A DNA stretch of 64,000 nt from Acanthaster planci (Eukaryota; Echinodermata; Asteroidea; Valvatida; Acanthasteridae): positions 180,033 to 244,032 of the forward strand of contig NW_019091643.1 in assembly GCF_001949145.1 (NCBI RefSeq), in the 5' to 3' direction. Position numbers and translations under genes: made by a program. Positions 34,158 to 47,100 of this stretch are shown here, piece after piece; the first letter of the stretch is position 1, and every line of letters starts with the position of its first letter. The notes under the pieces were generated by a model that ran no database searches, was not told the origin of the DNA, and saw only the letters and a program-made list of their open reading frames with translations.

Positions 34158-37100
34158 TCAGTCCTTCTGGCTCGTGGCTTTCTGCTCTCTTTCATTGACG
34201 TCAATGATGGCCATGTTCCGCGAGGCGGTGACGAGATGGACGAGGCTGATGGCCGTCTTTGCCAGGGCAACCGGAGCCGAGATGAGGAGGATCAGACGGA
34301 AGATGCTGACAGACACAATGGGGACTGCATGCGAAAATGAGGACATGATTAAAATCAATTTGGAACCCTCTGCACTATGCCACAAATAGTATGGATGAAG
34401 GAGGAGTTGAAGCTCTGGAAATTTGGAGAACTTAATCTTCCAAATGCTGTTTTCTACTTGCCATGAAAGCAAATCTGAATGCTAAATTGTGACATCAGAT
34501 ATCTGTGCTGCCAATTCACTGACACTGAACACATTGTAGTTCAAGCAAAGTTTGCGGCAAATGCTTCAAGACATCAAATTCGTTTCACTTTCACTTAAAG
34601 TACGAATCTGCATTAAGGCGGTGGATTCACTGATATTGTGTCAGACCTCAGTGTTAGTGACTGTTCGTCAGATGAGAGTGACAGTAACATTGTGTCAGGT
34701 GGCATTGTGATTTGACAGGGCATGTGAAATAATAGTGTTAATGACAAACAGTGTGTCAGATGAGACACGGTAGGCCTGATGACCGATGACAATGACAGTC
34801 ACAATCCATCAGATGACAATGCTGCATGCAGTGACAGCTCGTTAATGTTGGAAAAGTCCTAGTGACAATGCACTTGACAACTGGTTGTGACTGTGTTGAA
34901 TGACAGTTCTAGAGACAGTGTGACACGTGACAGCGTCCAATGACAATGCCAGTCACAGAGTATACCACATGATGGAGCCTGTCACTATTCATCAGATAAC
35001 AGAGACAGTGACACTTTGGCTGACAGGTCAGGACAGGGAGAGGTCGATGGACTTACTCAGGGGTCCCTCAGTGAAATACAGAAGGTACAGCATACTGTAG
35101 AACAGCTCGTTTCCAGCACACATGGTGAAGAGAACCGGCTAGGATACAAGCAAGGTAAGATATAGTTCAATTTTTTCAAATCAAATGGGCTTTCGCATCA
35201 AAAGTTTTTCGTGGTGTTCAACCGTAGTGAACAGGGCAAAAAATATGAAATTATTTGCTGGCTTTTCGGATCAACAATTTGTTTGTTCTTCACAAACAAT
35301 GTGCGTATGATGAAGAACTCTTTAAGAATGACGAGGCCAACGTTGTTTTAGCTTCCTAATAATCATTTATATCTGGACACTTTGGGACATTTTACAACAC
35401 ATAGCTTGAATGGAATGCAAAACAGCCTTTTAGGAAATCTGTTTTGTCTTTTTTCACAAAGCAAGCAAGAACGTGGCTTTCAAGATGAGAGAGAAGAGTT
35501 TGAGTAGAGCTTACCCTGGAGGTGTAGTAGATACGCAGGATGGGGTTGCCTGACATGTCAATCAGTTTGTGATTGGCAATTCCTTTCACGCTGGAACTAC
35601 AAAACAAAAATGGTCGAGTGGTTAAGACATCTGCACTAGTAAGCAGGAGGTCGTGGGTTCGAGTCCCACCCGAGTAAGCTTGTGAGGTTTTTTTTTCGCA
35701 AGCTCTCGGACAAGCAGTGAGCATACAGTGCTTAGTAATATACGTTGGGTAAGGGCAAAAACCGTTATATATATAATTAACATCTCCCCAACGCAAAAAT
35801 ACATCTTGAAAAAAATAAACAAATGATTAAAAGCAAAACAAAATAAATGTCCAGATAAAACTTCAGGCTTAATAAACCTTTTTCACGGCCATATTTGTTT
35901 TGCACATTTGACATTTTAGATTCCATAAACTAGAGTGCATCACACACTTCTGTGCTGTGAGAAATTGTAGATGCTTTCATCCTAAACCTCAATGCCAGGG
36001 GTGAGATTGGGTGATGAAGAGAAATTCTAAAACAATTCAGCAGTGGGGTTGTTGTAACATTTTAACAAGATTTTTTAAAATACTTACACTTTTCATGGTT
36101 TTAAAGTCTAGCAAGACACGAGTCCTTTCAAAAATTCCTATGATTATGCAAGACTTGCTTATTTTTATACGAAGAGCAAACAAGTAGAGAAATTCCACTC
36201 CCTAAGTGACTTCTGGCATCTGACAGGTTTAGGATAATCTTCCTGGACAAATCCAGAAAAATTCCACTGACTCAGTGAATTCTGGCATCTGACAGGGTTA
36301 GGGTTATTTTCCTGATGTTGGGTTGAATATTTCTGTATCATTATCTATCGTTTGTACTTCCTGGATACATCAAGGAGCACATTTGGTAAATTGGTTGTCC
36401 AAAGTGACAAAAAAAATTACAAATTACCTATGAAGATGGAGCCAGTGGCTAGCAATGTCGATTGACATACTGAGCTGGAACCAAAACATGTAGTCCGGGT
36501 ACAAGACTGACAAGGCCACAAGCAGGCACATTGTTGCACAGCGGTCGGTCAACTGGTCTAGCATGGCGCCGAACTTGGTCCCTGTCAAAAACAAGCAGAA
36601 TCAACCTGAAGCTAAAATTCTACAGAACTTTGAAAAAAAGAAAGAACACAGTAGAGACAGAAAGAAATGAGGCATCTACCTTGGTTGAGCATCCTTGCTG
36701 CATGGCCATCAAAGGCGTCCAATAAACCACTGAGCAGGTAACACCAGGTCGTGGTGACGTAGTCAGTCCGCATGTAGTAAAATGAAATCAATGCTAGCAC
36801 AATACGGCCATACCCTGAGGCAGACAATCAAATTACCCGTGAATTATTTAATAAAATTTGAAATGACATAAAACTTACACCCAATTCACATTGATAGTAG
36901 GTTTATTGTTGCCAATGAGCTAACTCACTATTTTCAGCATGTTCAAAATGCAAAGTCAATGAAGGTCATTGTGAAGGTCAAAGCATGTAGTGAGTTGGCA
37001 TATGACAGCACTGATGGGGGTCATGCTACTTAGCGTCAACAAGCGTCAATGAGCATCAACAAGTTATCAAGGCAAATTTATGCAAATATTTTATATTTAC

Positions 37101-38545
37101 AATATTGATTAGGCTCCTACATAACATATTCAGCATATCAAATTATCTACAAATAATGGTGTTTTGAGTCGGGCCTGCTTGTGCAGCCCCACTGGCTGCC
37201 ATCTTGTTTTACGTGGACAGCAGAGAAAAGAAATATGGCGGCCCCATTCATCGCGAAAATTTTCGTTTTCCTGATAGAATCTGCAAGCAATTTTGCTGCT
37301 TCTCTTACATAGTGGCATAGGTTAGAGTCTCTAAAATATGATAAAACCACTTTCAAATCTTTAAAGGGTATTTGAAAGTTGTTGATGCTTTGTTGACACT
37401 TGCTGACACTGAATAGCACGACTGCTGAGACCTTGGCCATGTGCATTGCTGCTCTGAAATGACATCAAACATGCTTCATTTGGGGTTAGCCCTATTGGTA
37501 TTCTGCACTGGCTTACTGCAAAAGCATGTGAAAAATAACAAGCTGACCAGTATCATAAAGTCACCCTCAGCGATCATGGTGACCCTGAAGCTAAATTTCT
37601 TCTAAAACCGAGTGGTGCTGTTTGAACTGAATATTATTAACACACATTAACACATTAAAGAACAACATTTAGGTAAAGGGTGAAGCACAGATTTGCTTTT
37701 GTACCCTAACCTATTGACAGACATACATATTATAACATAGGACAATACAAGACATGAACATGTTTTTGGCAATGATACACATACGGACAAACACTGACAG
37801 GCAGGAGATAATACAATGCATCAAAATATGACTTCGATTAAACTAAAAATTCTACCACCATTTAATTAAAAAAAGGCCCAACTGCAGAATACCCCGTCAT
37901 CCCACAAGATTAACCTCATAGCCAGGTACAAGTCAAGGTTTCACACTCTTCTCAAGGGATTTTCACCTTGTATTCACATAACCAGTCATTCCCGGGGTCG
38001 TTTTTTTTTTTAGAGTGGGGGGGGTATTTTGCAATTACTCAAAAAAAAATTACTCATACTTATTACTAGGGCCTATGAAATAAAAATACAAAACAGCCCT
38101 AAAAGTCATACACGACGCGACATTGATGTTATCATGTACAATAAGCCAATTTCCCATTCTGTGGCCACGTTGAGTTTAGCGCCTCTCTTCGAGTGTAGGC
38201 AGATGGGGGGAACAAATTGTCTACAAAAATAACAATTGTGAGCATCCATTTGCCAAATGTTACACAACATTGTTGTCATGATTTTGTTCTCCCCTGTGTT
38301 AAATCTTCTGAGCATGCGCATATAAAGCGTAAAAACGGCTTATTTAACTGTAGAATGCAATGAAAAGGGAGGCTACATCATCAACAAGACGGGGATGACA
38401 TAGACTGATGTGACTGAAATTGTAAACAACCTCAAAAATCTGTTTCAATAATTTTTAACGAATAGGTATGGCTAATTTTTGTTACTGAATAATCAGTTTG
38501 CTTACCTATTAGGTTTGGAACGAACAGAAATATGTTTTCGGCCAT
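34158..38545 (-). CDS. CDIPT: CDP-diacylglycerol-inositol 3-phosphatidyltransferase (phosphatidylinositol synthase)
   Basis: The enzyme makes phosphatidylinositol from CDP-diacylglycerol and myo-inositol in the endoplasmic reticulum membrane. Exons on the minus strand: 38506-38545 (MAENIFLFVPNLI), 36680-36814, 36428-36581, 35515-35596, 35057-35138, 34158-34324. They total 660 nt, 219 residues, close to the 213 of human, and all phases fit. The CDP-alcohol phosphotransferase signature DG-x2-AR-x8-G-x3-D-x3-D is complete across two exons (DGHAARMLNQG, then TKFGAMLDQLTD). Also seen are SMSIDIASHWLHLHS, KLIDMSGNPILRIYYTSR and a C-terminal SAPVALAKTAISLVHLVTA membrane segment before a charged tail ending SQKD. 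It lies head-to-head with UQCR10, 214 bases between start codons. Confidence 0.96.
34620..35035. repeat. Degenerate GTGACAG/TCAGATGA-type minisatellite
   Basis: Words such as GTCAGATGA, CAGTGTGACA, GTGACAGT and AATGACAGT recur irregularly every 20-40 bases through this CDIPT intron. The array has no clean period and no coding potential. Confidence 0.4.
35600..35795 (+). mobile_element. tRNA(Ser/Leu)-like SINE
   Basis: It has TGGTCGAGTGGTTAAGAC (A box) and GTGGGTTCGAGTCCCACC (B box with T-arm), but no proper acceptor stem. A tail of about 100 bases follows. Its minus-strand translation gives the familiar artefact GGTRTHDLLLTSADVLTTRP. It sits immediately beside the CDIPT exon 35515-35596. Confidence 0.65.
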
Positions 38546-38759
38546 TTTCACACCGCTTTCTAGCAGAAATGTCAGATGATAATAGGAAGCGGGTCACTCT
38601 CCCAACATTTATTATAAACTGTGTCAAAAGAGGGCGCTGCTTGCCGCAGATGCGGGGGGGGGAGTAGTCGGGCTCCTAAATGTCTTTTCCTGTGAATTAG
38701 GTTCACGAAGTCCATTTTTCTGCATTCGCTCTCACATAATTCTCGAAACGCCGGTCGAA
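38546..38759. promoter_or_regulatory. Probable bidirectional promoter, CDIPT and UQCR10
   Basis: 214 bases separate the CDIPT start (38545, minus) from the UQCR10 start (38760, plus). No obvious TATA element is seen. Shared promoter function is inferred from layout. Confidence 0.45.
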
Positions 38760-39357
38760 ATGTCGCTCGTAAGATCGGTATATAACACGTTGTTCAGGAG
38801 AACATCAACTTTTGCTCTCTCCATTGTCGTAGGGGCCGTTTTCTTCGAACGGCTGTTCGATGTAGGAGGAGATGCAATCTACGACTACATAAATAGAGGC
38901 GTAAGTCATTTGATTTGACTTTACAAACACAAGTTCAGCTGCCGACAAACGGTGCAGTATTGAAAGCATACGGCGCCCAAACAAGCGCCCAAAGCGCCCA
39001 ATTTATTTGAGATTTCGAATCGATATTGGTCTTTTGCGCTGTTATTTTTAAGATTTTAAGTTGTCCTTACCATATTAAAATTAAATCAAACTTGAGAAGA
39101 AACAGGACATGCAGCATGTGAAAGATTTTGTCATCTGGTCATGTTTGGAAATTAGTGAAAGGTTAACATGATATCGGCTACATCATATGTAAGCCCGGTC
39201 TATGGCCACGAGAATGAAAATTTTAGATTTGCGTCCACCGAAGGAAGTATATCTTTGTATAATGAATGACTTTTGTTTTCACCGACAGAAACAATGGAAA
39301 GATATCAAAGGCGACGTCCTGAAGAGATCACAAGAGGGCGGAGATGACGATGAATGA
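38760..39357 (+). CDS. UQCR10: Cytochrome b-c1 complex subunit 9 (UQCR10)
   Basis: This is a small single-span subunit of mitochondrial respiratory complex III, next to cytochrome c1 and the Rieske protein. There are two exons, 38760-38900 and 39289-39357 (stop TGA), phase 0 at the junction, giving 69 residues (human 63). Diagnostic text is LFRRTSTFALSIVVGAVFFE, then ERLFDVGGDAIYDYINRGKQWKDIK, given here in overlapping pieces. The single membrane helix is within STFALSIVVGAVFFERLF. The C-terminus is more acidic than in vertebrates (EGGDDDE). It is too short for a 60-residue open-frame cut-off because the coding sequence is split. Confidence 0.95.
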
Positions 39358-40700
39358 CGACACCGATAATTAACTGATAATCATGCTGCATTGCCTCCCC
39401 AACAACGCGGTCCTCTCTCAACACTCGGCAACCTTGGCAGCTTCCACTTCAAGATGTCAGCTGACGTCACTGCCTTCCAAACCCGTTAAGTTTCACGTGT
39501 GGGTCACCGACTGTGGTCTCCCCGGGGCTGGTTACAGCAGCCTTCAACCATGGACAGATATCACAGGGTTACCCTCATCGTCGTTACAAATGCAGCACGA
39601 AGGTTCCAATTCCAATCTGGAATTTGAACTGTTCAAGAGGACGTGGTCACTTCCGTCTGGTCACACATCGAGGGGCACTGTCGTGACCCCGTTTGACTTT
39701 TGACCCCCAAAACCTCCACGGCTGAACACAAACGGCATGGACACGCATTTGCACTTCATTCGACATGGCCACAATTGGAAAAATCAAGGCCCTTTTTATT
39801 TTGGATTCAACAGGAATTTCAGAACAAACATACAGAGGCAGCAGCATGTATTATCAGATTTTATTACAAAGTGGTTTTTACCGAGTGTACAAAGTCAAAA
39901 TATTTGTCGTTCTTCCTTCCAACAACCTGTAATTTAATCATTTTTGTCCATGTGCCGAATCCACCTAATTTTCCTTGCGTGCAAATAGTTCAGAATTCTT
40001 AGAATGCATCAGTGCTGTTTAAAGCAACGACAACCAACAAGTTTGCGAAGTTATCAACCTTTTGACATCGTGTGCCATCACGTAAGGTCTCGTTCATTGC
40101 CCAAGTCTAGAATTCCTGTACAAGTTGAAGTTACTCAAGAAGTTAGAACTGTTACAATTCGATTGACCTCAGTTGACCTCACTTTAATTTGTCTCATGAA
40201 ATATAAACCACTTGAGCAGTAACCAATACCTACCAAGTTTATTGCACAAAGATAACAAGTGCATGTGTATGTATACCGTTTGGTACGTGTAAGTAACACT
40301 TGAACTAAGGGTTGATGCTGATCTCAAAATAAGGTTTATTGGTAGACATGTTACTTGTTTTTTAAATGGAAGAGCATGTGGAAAAATAGAAATATTATTT
40401 TGGTGCGTTGGACAGCTTGAGCTGAATTTGTGTGCGGAGATTTTCTTTGGCGCTTGTCAACACACAGCTCAATTCTGTGCGCTTGGTTTGAAGAATTAGA
40501 ATAAGATTGGATGTTGAATTGAAAAGATTTATAGTGCTGTTCGTTTCAAACAATTGAATGAGTATTGTCCCCACATTGTCTGTCCGGCGATCCGTCAAAC
40601 TTTCACTTAATTTATAAAACATTCAGCCGTCACATTTCATAGAAAGATGCAACCTGCTAACACCAGAAAAGTGAAGACACATCAATAAAATTAATTTCTT
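39358..40700 (+). other. Probable 3' untranslated region of UQCR10 and intergenic sequence
   Basis: No exon is seen. AATAAA at 40684-40689 may be the poly(A) signal of UQCR10, which would give a 1.3-kb 3' untranslated region. Open frames here, such as 39383-39703, have no recognisable domain. Confidence 0.35.
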
Positions 40701-41124
40701 TCAGGTGTTGATATGGTAACAATGACACAATGTCCAGGTAAAGTTAAAAAACTATTACACTTGTTAGCACTTGTTTGCCTCAATAGATTGTTAAATTTTT
40801 ACAATACAAAATAATCACCTCTCACTGGTTCCCTTATTTCCAGAAACCAGCTCCTAATATTCAGCACACTATCCTACAGACTGTGCCTAGATTTTACACA
40901 CAACCACGGCAATATTTTTTTAGTCAGGCAATGCTTCAGTTAGGTAAAAAAATTCATTTATAGCATGTTCGTGTGCTGACCAATATAGTTTCTTCATACA
41001 AGACAGAAAAACCTGAGATTGAAAATCAAGGTAATGATAGCAGTCCTTGATGTCACCACCATCATCTGATGTCCTCCGAAGAACATGACGATGTTTTGGG
41101 GTGAGACGTCGCACATTAAAGTGC

Positions 41125-44100
41125 TCAGAGTCGCAATTCCTCTGCCCAGTGATCTTCCGTGTCCATCCTGGATGATAGAACAAAAGTCCCAGTACAACTC
41201 AAATCAGACAACATGTTCTCCTATGAATTTCAAGGCCTAAATTATTTCTTTTTGCGGGGTGGGGGAGGCTACAAATTACAACAATGCCTCATGACGAAAA
41301 AATGTTTAAGTTATCAACACGAAAATGGAAGGACTGTCAAAAATGACCGAATGTGTTGGCGCTGTGTAGCCATGGTTTTCATTCAAGATACATAAAATTG
41401 CTGCTGGCAGAAAGGTTTCACTGGTCATGATGTATCTTAAACTGCTTTGCACGTTTTATGAGGAAAGAGTTAACATTCAAAATTTCAAGGCAACTGAAAT
41501 ACATGTAGCTTCAAGACTATTCAAAATGAATTTTAAAAACTAAACCATCACAAAAAAACACAAACACCTAGCCAGCCGAAGCAAACTCTGTCCAAACTAA
41601 TTTAGTTTATCGATGTTTTCTTGGCATGACGCATCACTGGCATCCTATGAATAGGATGCCAGTCTATCGCAGGTTGCTCCCCAACTAAAATCACACTCCC
41701 AAGTGGCGCGAGGAGGCAAGCAGAAGCGATGTGACTTGACCAAGACCGTGCTTGGTCCAGCAGCTGGATTCTCAACCATAAGGCCACTCTCTCCCCTGCT
41801 AAATCCTTGGGCAAAGTCGGTGAGTTGTCACATGGGTTAAAACCGGGGACAAACTCACCTCCGACGTGGAGAGGTTGGAGTAACAACCTCGCATCTTCCG
41901 AATCAGATCTCCCCACAGCACGTTCTGTTTGCAGACGGGACAGTTCCCGTCAACCGGCAGCAAGTAGTCTCCGCCGGCGTGCCTGAGAAATTTGCCAGCC
42001 AAGCACAGGATGTGCGCCTCCATGGAACACGTGGGATGGACGCAGGACAAGGTCGATTCGGCCTGGAAGCCAAGAGTTTGTAAAATTTACATCTTGATTT
42101 GCAAATTGAGGTGTTGATCCGAAATTGTGCCAGTAAAGTGCAAAGACTGAGGATCACAAGGGAAAAACCTGGGATATAGTGCCCCTAATGTATTTCATGG
42201 AACTCTGGGCAACTTTATTTATGCCTTTTAATCTCATCATATTTCATGAAAGCTGAGGTTCTGCACTGGTTTCTGTGGAAAAGAAACAAACTAGTCAACT
42301 TCAGAATGTTGGATATTGAGTGATTCAGTAAGATTTTGCACAGAGGTTAGGATCACGTCTTGCATTTTGGGGTCCAGAGATGGCTAAGTTGCACTTTGGA
42401 GAAATTACACAGCTGCTCAACTGCATTACTGAGTCAATGGGCATCTCAAAGAGGGCGGGAGGGGGGAACCTTTTTTAAAAAGGCAAAAAGAAATAAAGAA
42501 AGGGGATATAAACAACTGCTACGTTCTACGGAAATGCTGTGGCACCGGTCCCCACACTAGTTTGCTCCCGTAGCTGAAAGTACTGTGTACCCCTCCCCAC
42601 ACAGATATAGGCACCCTTCCTGGCTCCGCCCATAAGGGGGCTCAGATAATTTTCAAGTGGCCATGTTGTGGCTTCCTCCTTGACTCTATACCTGCAATCT
42701 CTTCAAGCAGACGGCACATCGTTTCTTGGCCGCCTGAGTCATCTCAACCATTTCTTCCTCCTCCTGTGTCCCCTCTGAGCTACCTCCCTCATCCTGGGTG
42801 GACTTGGTGCCGAGTTTCTTTTTCTGCTTTGAGTGCATCTGATCGTGAGATTGGAACGATAGGAGACAAGATTTGATCAAACCCCTAATGTGGGGTGATG
42901 GAAAAGCTACGGTGTAAAGTGGCCACAAATGAAAAGAACCTACACACTCTAAGACACGACAGGTACAGACAAACAAACTGGCCAGACTTTCTCAAGTGTA
43001 TCGCAAGTCCTCAAAAGTCACAAGTCCTTACAAGTCTATTACGAGTCTTTGCAAGTCCTCTGAGTCAATTATAAGTCCTCATAAGTCCATTACAATTCAT
43101 CACAAGTCCATTTCAAGTCCACTGAGCTGACTACAAGTCCTCATAAGTCAATTACAAGTCCTCACAAGTCCATTCCAATTCCTGTACAAGTTCTCCAAGT
43201 CGACTGTAAGACCTTACAAGTCCGGTACAAGTCAAATACAAGTCCTCACAGATCCATCCACAGGTTCTTGTCAAAGCTGAAAGCTTTTCAAATGAACCAT
43301 AACACAAGGGCATCTTGGCATTGCTCAGCTGTGTACTGACTTATTTTGGGGCATTTGAGGGACTTATGAAGGACTCGACTATAAATGCGGTGCTCTGTTT
43401 TCCATGTTGCTTAGAATAGACACTGCACCTGAAGACGGAACAAAGAAGGAAGGGCTATATACCCCAGGGTGGGGGGAGACACTGTGGGGAGACTTGAGTT
43501 AGGGAGGAAAATGTTACATGCATGTTATGTTTCATGACACATGGAGGCCTTCAAAAAATTCTTGACTACGTTCAGGTAAGTTGGCCAGCAAAATGCATAC
43601 CTGATAGGGTACAGCTTTGGACTAACACAGTATTTCTACGGTTGTTCTCAGTTGGAAAGACTTTGCGAATGGGTAGAAAGGAGGGTGAACTGAAGGTACT
43701 AAAATTGATATGATAATCTATGTTGGGTATGACCAGAAGATTTGTGCCATTACACATTTGGGTTGTACTTACGGTTGGTCCTGTATGATACCTAATGCGA
43801 TCGATCAATCACCTTGTAGAATTTTTCTAACCCTAACTGCCCAGTATCCATCAAACTCCAACAGTGGGTTTTGCTAGGCTCTGCCAGGTTTTGTACCATA
43901 CCTGATTGACTTCTTGTCGAACTGACTTGGTATCAGAGGCCTAGGGTGATGACGTTGGATTTTGTGTGAGTTGGGACACACAGGGGTCACTGTGTGCAGT
44001 GTTTGGCTTGCTATACCAAGCGTTGGACTATGTTTGATTTTGTCAGGTTTGGTCCTGCTTCGGTGCAAGTCATCCAATACTGCAGAGACCAATCCATACC

Positions 44101-47100
44101 ATATCACTTTAACTCCAACGGGCTGATTCTGTTGGAGTTTATCAGGTTTGGTAGTGACCTTCATGTACAAGTACAGAGACAAGTACATGAACTTGTTGGA
44201 TTTTGTTGGGTTGTGTATGCTCTTTAATGGAACATGTTTGCAATGGGGATGCAAGTTTTTGTCCTGCGTCAACTGACAGCACGATTTAATTGACTGAGAT
44301 GACCAGACGTGTATCCACCAATCATGCCAAGCATCCGTACCTTAATGGACGTGACCGGACCGAAGGCGATGGGCATGTGGACCGGCGGCTGCAGCCCATC
44401 CTCAAACTCCCTCATATGCTCTTGCTTCAGCCACTGGACGGTCAGTGGCAGCCGGCACCAGGGCCCGACCTTCAGCATGTTGGACAGGACCCGCAGGTCA
44501 AAGAGGAATCTCTTCTCTGTCTTCCGCTTGGCCGGCACGTGCTTCAGGCGTTTGCAGAGTCTCGGGTGTTGCCAAGCCCACTCAAACTGGGGAAAGAACT
44601 TTTAAGTTTATTTTTTTCCTGAACTGTTATGGTTAGAGGAAATCACAGTCTCATGAAGGATTATCAGAAAGGGATGGAAAGCAGATGATTTTAAAAACAT
44701 CTAAAAATATTGAGGCAAATTCAAGTAAATCAAAGTTAGGCCGACCAGAAAAATAAACAAGCTTCTCATCCCTGGTTGCTTCTATTTTTAAATTTTTTGT
44801 CAAATATGCAACATATTATGGCTTTGTTTCTAACAAAATAAATGATGGCTAATGATTCCTTTGTACACAAACACATATCAGCAAGATGTGAGAAAACTTA
44901 TTCGTCATCTAAGACAAATCTGCCTTCTTGTTTAAAATAGAAAACGAAAGGACAATTTTCTCTTTTTTAGAGAAATCCCAAAAAAGAAACTGTTTCAATT
45001 TTTTGCAAAGTCTCATCAAATCGCATTGTTAAAAAATAATTATGCTCACCATTAATGCGGAAGGCTTATTAGGAAAACCGTACACAATAAGAACCATTTC
45101 CCTGGAAAAGTTTTGGAAAAAAAAAATGGAATTAATCAAAGTGGTAATACTGAGCCTGTGCACTCGAACAGAAATGGTAACTCTATGAGCCTCGAGCTGG
45201 ACCAAGAGAGGACACAATTTTCTTAGGAATGGAGGCTCCTTTGGAAGTAAACTCGCTATTGACAAAAATAAACACTCCTGACCAACATGGCTCTTTTCAA
45301 ACAATAGGGGGGGTGCTTCTGCTCGAGGTGAATTGTGCAGTATACATTGCACAGCTGATCAGGTCGATGCTCTTTTGGATTACTATCAACATGAATACTA
45401 CTAACATGAATGGGGCCCAGACACTGAGCCCTACTCTTAAAACTCTGAGACCCCAACCACCAGCACTCAGGTAGGGCCTAGTGTAACCTTACCGACTCTC
45501 CCTACCACTCCATCCTTCACCACACATCCGTATACATGCACGCAATTTGCGTGTCGGCATAGTGAAAAATTTCAGCGCACCTACTTATCATCGTGGGGCA
45601 GGCGCAATTTCTTTTGCACACAGAAATGATCCTTGACCTCTCCGCTTACCAAAAACCATTTATTGAATGATTTCACTCACGTTATTAAGGTATTTTCCAG
45701 TCTTTTTGCCTTCACCCGTTCAATCTCACAAGCTCGCGCTCACAGTTGCCATCTCTAAAATAAGGTCGTTGAACATTACGCCAATTGACCCCTGATCTTC
45801 TCGACGGCTGTTCCATGTCAAGACATATTACAACTGCTGCCCAAGTTTTGGAAGAGCCCACTGATTTATGTAGTATCTTACCGCTCAGTCTATGTATTAC
45901 ATAGGCAAAAAGACTGGAAAATACCTGATCAACGTAAGTGAAATCATTCAATAAATGGTTTTTAGAAAGCGAAGAGGTCAAGGATCATTTCTGTGTGCAA
46001 AAGAAATTGCACCCACAATAAGTGGGCGCGCCGAAATTTTTCACTACACCGACGCTCAAATTGCGTATACGGATGTGTGGCTAGGGATGGAGCAGTAGCG
46101 ATAGTCTGTGCCACACTATAGGGGCTAGGCTAGTGCAGAGAGGCCCAGGAGGGTTGTGTCCACCCACCACATTCCTCAAGCATGTCAAGGTTGAAATATG
46201 GTGTGAAACGACTTTCCTTGGGCCTATAGGGAGGAAATTTGTTAACTTGTGGTAGGCCTATCTTGTGCTTTTTCCTGCCTCTCCTGAGAAATGTCTCGAG
46301 GAGTGTTTGGAAATGTTCATCTAAAAACACTCATCTTATTTTGTTATTTATGGGGCGAAAGCCTAAAACTGAGGTTAGTCTTGCTAGTTCATATGTCATG
46401 CATTATGACGTCGGACCCCACAGTTCTAGGGGTAGCCCCACTAGTGTGGCACGGATCACGCCCACTCCTGATTTATAAGGATAAATCAGGAGTGGGCGTG
46501 ATCCGTGCCACACTAGTGGGGCTATTCTGGGGGTAGATAATGACCAGGTGATGTTGTTATGCCCCAACTATAGCGTAAGTCCCAACTATAGTTGGGACAG
46601 TCCCAACTGTAGTGCTAGCTGCAGTTGGGCTGGCCCAACTATTGTTAGACAATGTCTGTGGAAAATGTCTCAACATTATCCAAGTCAATGTGTCTTACAC
46701 TTGACACAATTCATCTGAAATATGGCACTTCATCTGTTCATCTAGCCCTATGACCAATGACATGACATTTGTAAACAATATGACTTTGGCATATGCTGCG
46801 CACATCATGCACACAGCTCCTCTCTGCTGTAGTTAGGCCGGCCCAACTGTAGCACTCTAGTTGGGACGGCCCTACTATAGTTGGGACGGGCCCAACTATA
46901 GTTGGGACTGATGCTATAGCTGGGGCGTAACAATGTCATGGTCAGGATGGTCGTCTTAACTTCCGAAGTAGGCCCAGGGCCTACCGAACTTACCAAGGTC
47001 CTCTTCCGCTCGTCCGTTTAGCACCACCATATTTGCTTCCTTTGTTATGCTGAGTAATTCTCCTTCTTGGGTCGACCGTGAACCCGATGTAGGTCCTACC

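Noticed and set aside
35610-35690. Functional tRNA gene
   Set aside because: A and B boxes are present but there is no paired acceptor stem, and the sequence continues into a SINE tail.
35392-35796. Minus-strand frame with GGTRTHDLLLTSADVLTTRP
   Set aside because: This is translation of a tRNA-derived SINE, a common artefact; only 35515-35596 within it is a real CDIPT exon.
39383-39703. 106-residue frame downstream of UQCR10
   Set aside because: It lies in the probable UQCR10 3' untranslated region and shows no domain or coding pattern.
40920-41197. Long C-terminal extension of SLX1
   Set aside because: The alternative frame [13 protein letters not shown] with an immediate stop resembles the conserved SLX1 tail; the long frames have no similarity I can recognise.
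42995-43260. CRISPR-like array
   Set aside because: Units of about 8-20 bases are irregular, without unique spacers, and lie in an animal intron within a MITE.
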